38,438 nucleotides of DNA from contig JAQXZM010000032.1 in the NCBI GenBank assembly GCA_029227215.1, positions 1 through 38,438 of the forward strand, read 5' to 3'. Position numbers and translations under genes: made by a program. Of the stretch, positions 33,985-38,438 are shown in pieces. Positions within the stretch are counted from its first letter, which is position 1; each line of letters starts with the position of its first letter. This DNA comes from Bifidobacteriaceae bacterium (lineage in GTDB: Bacteria > Actinomycetota > Actinomycetes > Actinomycetales > Bifidobacteriaceae). The notes below the pieces were generated by a model. That model was not told where the DNA came from. It worked only from the letters and a program-made list of their open reading frames with translations, and searched no databases.

Positions 33985-35411
33985 TGACGAGCACGCCTCA
34001 GATCCACGTCTCCACCGATGGCAGCTTTCTGCCTGGCTCGCGCCCGGTGACCGGCTGGGCGTGGGTGGACCACACGACCGGCCTGCATGATTGCGGCGGG
34101 TCGCTCGGCGGCAACATCCAGCTGGGCGAGCTGTGCGCGGTGCTGCAGGCGCTGCGGTCACACCCCGGCACCGAGGAGCTCGTGATCGAGTCCGATTCGC
34201 GCGCCGCCATCGAATACGCCACGAAGCGTGAAAGCACATGGTCGCAAACCGGCTGGGTTAAAGACAATGGCAACCCGGCGCCGTATTTTGTCTCGGTGAT
34301 CCGCGCGATCCACATGGAGATGGAGGAGCGCGAGGGGCCCATCAGCTTCGTGTGGGTCAAAGGGCACCAAGGCGACGAGTTCAACGAGCAGGCCGACCAG
34401 TTCGCCCGCGGGTACGCCACGATGTGCCGCGACTTCCACGCGCCGTCGAAGATTCCCGCCGAAGCGCAGGTGGATCTGATGCGCGTGCCGCTGCAGCTGG
34501 CGGGCCGCGTGATCCAGACCGGCACCGACGACATGATGCAAGCACTCGACCCCAGCAATTCCGCGGCTGCCAAGGCTGATGCCTCGCGTGCTGCGATGGC
34601 CGCGGCGAACACCGTGGGCGTGGGCGGTGTGGTTGCCGAGGTGACGGGCGGCGCAGGCGTGGTGCTGGCTGGCGCGATGGCTGGCGCGATGGTTGGCGCG
34701 ATTGCTGGCGGCGCGACCGGTGCAGCTGGCGGCGTGACTGACGCCAAGAATGGCAAGAAGTCCGGAGGTAAGGATACCAAGAATCACAAGAATTCCAACG
34801 ATTCCAAGGATTCCTCCAAGCGCACCGCGAATCCGGGTGCTGCACAATACAGCGACGCCGCACAATCCAACGATGCTGCACAAACCGGCAATCAACCCGG
34901 CAAGCAGAAGGCGAATCGGGCTGCGTCGCAAGGCGCCGCGCCACCCGTACAGGTAGCGCAAGCTGTGCCAGCAGCCGAGAAACCTGAGGCGGGAAATCAT
35001 ATGGACCGCTCCAATGGTCCGGCGTCTCGCAAGCCGCGCCATGCGGCAGGCAATGGTGAGAGCACTGCGCCCATCGCGGATTCTTCCGCCACGAATTCGC
35101 GGGGAATCGCGGATTCTCGAGGCATCACAGATAATGCGCAACCCGCGGATTCCAATCGAGCAGAGCACGCCGCTCAATCCGACGAGGACCAGTGGAGCGG
35201 CGCGGAACAGGCGCAGATGCTTCACGATCTGACCGCCAGGCTACGCAAGGCGGCGCACGCGCAGCAGGATGCCGCCGAGCATTATGCCAAGGCGGCGGGG
35301 ATTCCGCCGTCCGCGCGCATTCCGGATGCAGAGGGCACCCTCAACAAGGCCGCCAAGCGCCAAGAAGACCTCGCTCGCGCAGTCCGCGAGCTAATCGAAT
35401 CCCTGATTTAG
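33984..35411 (+). CDS. RNase HI with long linker, Gly/Ala segment and coiled-coil tail
   Basis: The N-terminal 150 residues are an RNase HI domain, which cuts RNA in RNA-DNA hybrids; all active residues are present (D12, E49, D71, H128, D138). It continues with a Gly/Ala/Val-rich stretch (about 210-250, AGAMAGAMVGAIAGG) that resembles a glycine-zipper or membrane segment, a basic then neutral disordered linker, and a helical end (about 395-470). At 475 residues it is three times normal RNase HI length. ATG 33984 lies in TGATG with the preceding stop, behind AGGGGTGG, so translation is coupled to the degenerate paralogue. The three paralogues share the same plan, implying a common partner. Confidence 0.85.
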   Translation: MTSTPQIHVSTDGSFLPGSRPVTGWAWVDHTTGLHDCGGSLGGNIQLGELCAVLQALRSHPGTEELVIESDSRAAIEYATKRESTWSQTGWVKDNGNPAPYFVSVIRAIHMEMEEREGPISFVWVKGHQGDEFNEQADQFARGYATMCRDFHAPSKIPAEAQVDLMRVPLQLAGRVIQTGTDDMMQALDPSNSAAAKADASRAAMAAANTVGVGGVVAEVTGGAGVVLAGAMAGAMVGAIAGGATGAAGGVTDAKNGKKSGGKDTKNHKNSNDSKDSSKRTANPGAAQYSDAAQSNDAAQTGNQPGKQKANRAASQGAAPPVQVAQAVPAAEKPEAGNHMDRSNGPASRKPRHAAGNGESTAPIADSSATNSRGIADSRGITDNAQPADSNRAEHAAQSDEDQWSGAEQAQMLHDLTARLRKAAHAQQDAAEHYAKAAGIPPSARIPDAEGTLNKAAKRQEDLARAVRELIESLI

Positions 35412-35507
35412 CAGGACCTGGCCTGGCGGGAATCCCGAATTAGCAGGGACCCGATCTAGCAGGAATCCAGATCTAACAGGAATCCCAATCCAGCGGGGAC
35501 CCAGACC
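35404..35507. repeat. 17-bp degenerate tandem repeat after the second RNase H gene
   Basis: Units such as GATCTAGCAGGAATCCA and GATCTAACAGGAATCCC repeat four to five times and begin within the stop region of the upstream gene. It leads directly into the 71-bp array. Confidence 0.8.
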
Positions 35508-35511
35508 TCCT

Positions 35512-35922
35512 AACGTCCGCAATCGGCGCTGAATTCCTAGGGCGCCGATTGCGGAGGTTTCGAGACCCGAAAATCGATCCCCTAACGTCCATCTTCGGCG
35601 CGCAATGAATCCGGCGCCGGTTACGGAGGTTAGACGGCCTTCCAAAGGGGTTCAAACGTCCGGCTTCGGCGACTCCTCAGTTGCGCGCCGGTTGAGGACG
35701 TTAGACAGCGATTTAGGGGTGGTCTAACGTCCGTAATCGGCGCCTCATCCTTGGCGCGCCGATTGCGGAGGTTTCGAGACCCGAAAATATGGCTCTATCC
35801 TCCGTCATCGGCGCCGAATTCCTAGGGCGCCGATTGCTGACGTTTCGACCCCGAAAATCGATCCCCTAACGTCCGTCTTCGGCGCGCAATGAATCCGGCG
35901 CCGGTTACGGACGTTAGCGGCG
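35512..35922. repeat. 71/72-bp-period palindromic array (six units)
   Basis: Units start at 35512, 35584, 35655, 35726, 35797 and 35868 (periods 72, 71, 71, 71, 71). Each has a left arm AACGTCCGNNATCGGCGC, a 9-nt loop, a right arm like GGCGCCGATTGCGGACGTT, then a linker containing GACCCGAAAATCGATCCC. Arms differ between units but changes are often compensated on both sides. It lies between two RNase H genes and ends 49 bp before the third. Confidence 0.88.
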
Positions 35923-35970
35923 GCGTGTGATGCTGCGGATGCGTGCCGGCGTGCCCGTATGATGGAACGC

Positions 35971-37170
35971 ATGTCTACTATCACGGTTTCGACGGACGGC
36001 AGCGCGCTGGGCAATCCCAACGGCGCGATGGGTTGGGCGTGGGCCGATCACGTCGGCGGCGGATGCGACGCGGGCGGCGCCGGCAACGGCACGAACCAGA
36101 TCGGCGAGCTGTGCGCCGTGCTCCAGGCGCTGCGCACCCACAAGGGTGCCGACACACTCGTTATCGAGAGTGATTCGCAATATGCCATCAAGTGCTCGAC
36201 CGTGTGGCTGAACAGTTGGAAGCGCAACGGCTGGCACAATTCACAAAAGAAGCCCGTCAAGAACGCCACGATCATCAAGGCGATCGACTACGAGATCTCG
36301 CACCGCGAAGGCCCTGTCAAATTCCACTGGGTGAAAGGCCATGCCGGCAACGAATTCAACGAGAAATGCGACATGCTCGCGCGTGGATTCGCACAGCAGT
36401 GCAAGGAGCATGGATCGGCGGGATTCCTGCCCATCGAAGGCTGGGTGGACCTCATCGCCAGCCCCTACGCGAGCCGGCTCAAAGTGCCCGATGACGTGCG
36501 GGACGCGCTCAGGGGCGGCGAGGCGACCGTGAGCCAGACCATCGCCAGCACCGTACGCGCGACGTCCTACGGAAATCGCAAATTCGGGCCGGGCACAGCA
36601 AAGGCGAAGGCACCGGCCAACACGGAGGCAGCAGACGACGCGATGATCACCGACAATACGGGAATCGCAGGGCGAAACCGCACAGCGCGGCCGTTGCCCC
36701 CGGCCTCCCATAACCGATCCGCAAATCAACAAGCTTTGCGCGAACGTCACGAAAGCGTGGATGAATACACGGGCGAATTGAAGCTCGAGGGGTTCAGCGA
36801 ACCGGCCAGACAGCAGAGTCAACCAGACCAGACAACACAGCACCGCGTAGCCCCACAGCCTACTGCCCAAGCAGTTTCCCGAGCAGCCACAAACGCCAAC
36901 GCAACCGCATCTCCCAGCGTCGCGGCATCCGCCTCCCCCACCGCTGCCCCGCGGCGCGTCGTGGAACCCACGCTGTTCCCCTCGGACGCGCCCACCATCA
37001 GCGACCAGGCGGCGCTCATCAACCGCGCGGCACGGCAGTTGCTCGATGCCTCCGAGCGCCTCGAACAGGCCACCGAGCGCTACGAGGACGCCGCCGAGAA
37101 GCTCGAGGCCGTCATCAAGCGCCTTGACGACGCCACAAGGAATAATAGAACCCAGGGCACGCTGTTCTAG
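35971..37170 (+). CDS. rnhA: RNase HI with linker and coiled-coil tail
   Basis: The N-terminal domain is a complete RNase HI: D9 (STDGSALGNP), E46 (GELCAVLQAL), D68 (ESDSQYAIK), H124 (WVKGHAGNEFNE) and D134, nearly the numbering of the E. coli enzyme. The domain ends near residue 150. A linker of about 190 residues rich in Ala/Gln/Thr/Pro follows, then a strongly predicted coiled coil (about 340-390, RAARQLLDASERLEQATERY). ATG 35971 is chosen because it matches the paralogue start; ATGs at 35959 and 35962 are alternatives. It is probably the ancestral copy, because rnhA next to rpiA is common in bifidobacteria, and the others look like duplications. Confidence 0.9.
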   Translation: MSTITVSTDGSALGNPNGAMGWAWADHVGGGCDAGGAGNGTNQIGELCAVLQALRTHKGADTLVIESDSQYAIKCSTVWLNSWKRNGWHNSQKKPVKNATIIKAIDYEISHREGPVKFHWVKGHAGNEFNEKCDMLARGFAQQCKEHGSAGFLPIEGWVDLIASPYASRLKVPDDVRDALRGGEATVSQTIASTVRATSYGNRKFGPGTAKAKAPANTEAADDAMITDNTGIAGRNRTARPLPPASHNRSANQQALRERHESVDEYTGELKLEGFSEPARQQSQPDQTTQHRVAPQPTAQAVSRAATNANATASPSVAASASPTAAPRRVVEPTLFPSDAPTISDQAALINRAARQLLDASERLEQATERYEDAAEKLEAVIKRLDDATRNNRTQGTLF

Positions 37171-37304
37171 GCGGTGCCACGACCCGCGCTGCTTGGCACA
37201 TGCAAGACAGCGCAGGCTGTAGCGCGCGTCCTCGAACGGCGCACGTTGCGTCAGCAACGCAATCATTCTCATAACCCAATAAATCCCGAATCCAAAGGAG
37301 AAAG

Positions 37305-38003
37305 ATGGACAAGGCAGAACAAGACAAGCTCAAGAAGGCAGCCGGCATCGAAGCCGCCAAGCTCATCCAGGACGGCATGATCGCAGGCCTGGGCACCGGC
37401 TCCACCGTGCGCTTCCTGGTGGACGAGCTCGGCCGCCGCGTGCAGGAGGAAGGCCTCAAGTTCACGGGCGTCACCACGTCCCGCCGCACGCAGAAGCAGG
37501 CCGAGGGCTACGGCATCAAGATCGTGAACATCGACGATGTGGACCACATCGACGTCACGATCGACGGCGCCGACGAGGTGGACAAGAACTTCAACGGCAT
37601 CAAGGGCGGCGGCGCCGCACTGCTGTGGGAGAAGATCGTGGCGATCAACTCCAACACGGTCGTGTGGATCGTGGACCAGTCCAAGGTGGTCGACACGATC
37701 GGCAAGTTCCCGCTGCCGGTCGAGGTGATTCCGTTCGGCTCCGGCCAGGTGGTGCGCAAGTTCGAAGCCAAGGGCTACAAGCCGACGCTTCGCCTCGACG
37801 CCGATGGCAAGCCGGTGCTCACCGATGAGAACGATTACGTGGTGGATCTGCACCTGGGTCGCATCGACCACCCGCAGGAGCTCGCCGAGGACCTCATCCA
37901 CACCGTGGGCGTGGTGGAGCACGGCCTGTTCCTCAACATGGTGGACCAGGTGATCGTGGGCGATCCTGCTGGCCCGCGCGTGCTGACGAACCCCAACAAG
38001 TGA
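37305..38003 (+). CDS. rpiA: ribose-5-phosphate isomerase A
   Basis: RpiA interconverts ribose 5-phosphate and ribulose 5-phosphate; in bifidobacteria it links nucleotide sugars to the fructose-6-phosphate phosphoketolase shunt. The 232-residue protein has GLGTGSTV (28-35), TIDGADEVD with D87, D90 and E91, KGGGAAL with K100, and E109, all matching known active-site positions. A strong AAAGGAGAAAG lies just before ATG 37305. A standard terminator follows at 38068-38102. The 134-bp gap from rnhA contains a 6-bp stem hairpin (CGTTGC/GCAACG) and presumably its promoter. Confidence 0.97.
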   Translation: MDKAEQDKLKKAAGIEAAKLIQDGMIAGLGTGSTVRFLVDELGRRVQEEGLKFTGVTTSRRTQKQAEGYGIKIVNIDDVDHIDVTIDGADEVDKNFNGIKGGGAALLWEKIVAINSNTVVWIVDQSKVVDTIGKFPLPVEVIPFGSGQVVRKFEAKGYKPTLRLDADGKPVLTDENDYVVDLHLGRIDHPQELAEDLIHTVGVVEHGLFLNMVDQVIVGDPAGPRVLTNPNK

Positions 38004-38067
38004 GCCAATCCAGCGCTTTGCACGCTTTGCAAGGCTGATTGGCTGGATTGATGCTGATCAGATCAAT

Positions 38068-38102
38068 GGGCAGCGACGGAGCCCCGCCGCTGCCCTTTCT
38101 TT
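38068..38102 (+). terminator. intrinsic terminator after rpiA
   Basis: GGGCAGCG (38068-38075) pairs with CGCTGCCC (38088-38095), with more pairing inside, followed by TTTCTTT. Confidence 0.9.
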
Positions 38103-38161
38103 ATGCTGTGCGCGCTGCGCTGCACTGCGCCCAACTCCAGTGTTCGCCCAACTGCACGTCC

Positions 38162-38234
38162 GCCCAACTTGGGGTTTCGGCCAGCAGTTGCGTGGATTTT
38201 CGCCACAATGCTGGCCATTATGCCAAGCTGGCGG
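38162..38234. repeat. 84-bp-family palindromic repeat, locus 6
   Basis: GCCCAACTTGGGGTTTCGG and GGCCATTATGCCAAGC close a full unit with a loop of about 20 nt. Two extra GCCCAACT fragments lie just upstream (about 38129 and 38146). It lies between the convergent rpiA terminator and the small ribosomal-type gene's terminator. Confidence 0.8.
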
Positions 38235-38249
38235 AATTGTAATCAGGAA

Positions 38250-38278
38250 AAAAGAAAAGCCCCTCCGAGGAGGGGCTT
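38250..38278 (-). terminator. intrinsic terminator of the small basic gene
   Basis: AAGCCCCTCC (38257-38266) pairs perfectly with GGAGGGGCTT (38269-38278); leftward it is followed by TTCTTTTTTCC. It ends the leftward gene at 38317. Confidence 0.9.
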
Positions 38279-38316
38279 GCTACTCGCAGAATGCAACACA
38301 TCGCGAGTGCGAAAGA

Positions 38317-38406
38317 CTACTTGCGCTGGTGGCGAGTCTTACGCAGCAGTTTGCGGTGCTTCTTCTTGCTCATCCGCTTGCGGCGCTTCTTGATGACCGA
38401 ACCCAT
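38317..38406 (-). CDS. AURKAIP1/COX24-domain small ribosomal protein (bS22-like)
   Basis: A 29-residue peptide starting MGSVIKKRRKRMSKKKHRK and ending RHQRK, with 18 or so Lys/Arg. It matches the tiny actinobacterial small-subunit protein with the AURKAIP1/COX24 domain (called bS22 in mycobacteria). ATG 38406 has CGGAGG six bases upstream, and a strong terminator lies at 38250-38278. It is convergent with rpiA. Genes this short are often missed in annotation. Confidence 0.93.
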   Translation of the reverse strand: MGSVIKKRRKRMSKKKHRKLLRKTRHQRK

Positions 38407-38438
38407 CTCAGCCTCCGTTCATGTGGTTCACGATGCCA

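Overview
The window looks like chromosomal DNA of a high-GC Bifidobacterium. The run coaD, acidic DivIVA-like protein, DUF177 protein, rpmF, rnc, ilvB, ilvN, a DUF3039 protein, a class C sortase pilus operon and rnhA next to rpiA are all typical of that genus. No rRNA, tRNA, insertion sequence or CRISPR array was seen. Species was not determined.

Layout. 0.2-5 kb: a pilin-like gene (-), an AEC-family permease (+), the rph-rdgB pair (-) and a six-helix membrane protein (+). 5.3-8.2 kb: pncB (+), a DUF3039 gene (-) and coaD (+). 8.4-15.5 kb: a rightward housekeeping block (DivIVA-like, DUF177, bL32, RNase III, acetolactate synthase large and small subunits). 15.5-20.1 kb: a repeat-rich accessory island holding two leftward defence-like units. 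One is an SMC/ABC-type AAA ATPase with a PD-(D/E)XK-like nuclease, the other a DUF559/AbiEi-like protein. 20.1-30.1 kb, all leftward: an iron-type alcohol/glycerol dehydrogenase, three type IV pilin-like genes each with its own terminator, then a sortase-pilus operon transcribed tip/adhesin, shaft pilin, sortase C. 30.2-32.4 kb: a 17-bp minisatellite and a 1.55-kb mosaic array of short inverted repeats. 32.5-37.2 kb: three RNase HI-like paralogues with disordered linkers and C-terminal helices. 37.3-38.4 kb: rpiA (+) and a 29-residue basic ribosomal-type protein (-).

The most unusual property is the number of intergenic repeat families with fixed periods. One 50-bp imperfect palindrome recurs every 93-95 bp at four loci. 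A second palindrome recurs every 84-85 bp at several loci, once apparently serving as the ilvN terminator. A third recurs every 71-72 bp between two RNase H genes, with an orphan copy near coaD. The fourth is the 30.8-32.4 kb mosaic, whose unit spacings are quantised at about 52, 73, 105 and 117 bp. I do not recognise these as named families. They lie beside the accessory genes (ATPase/nuclease, DUF559 protein, RNase H trio, pilus operon), and that association is the best candidate here for something undescribed.

Coordinates were worked out by eye from the sequence. Functions rest on motif recognition, not on database searches.
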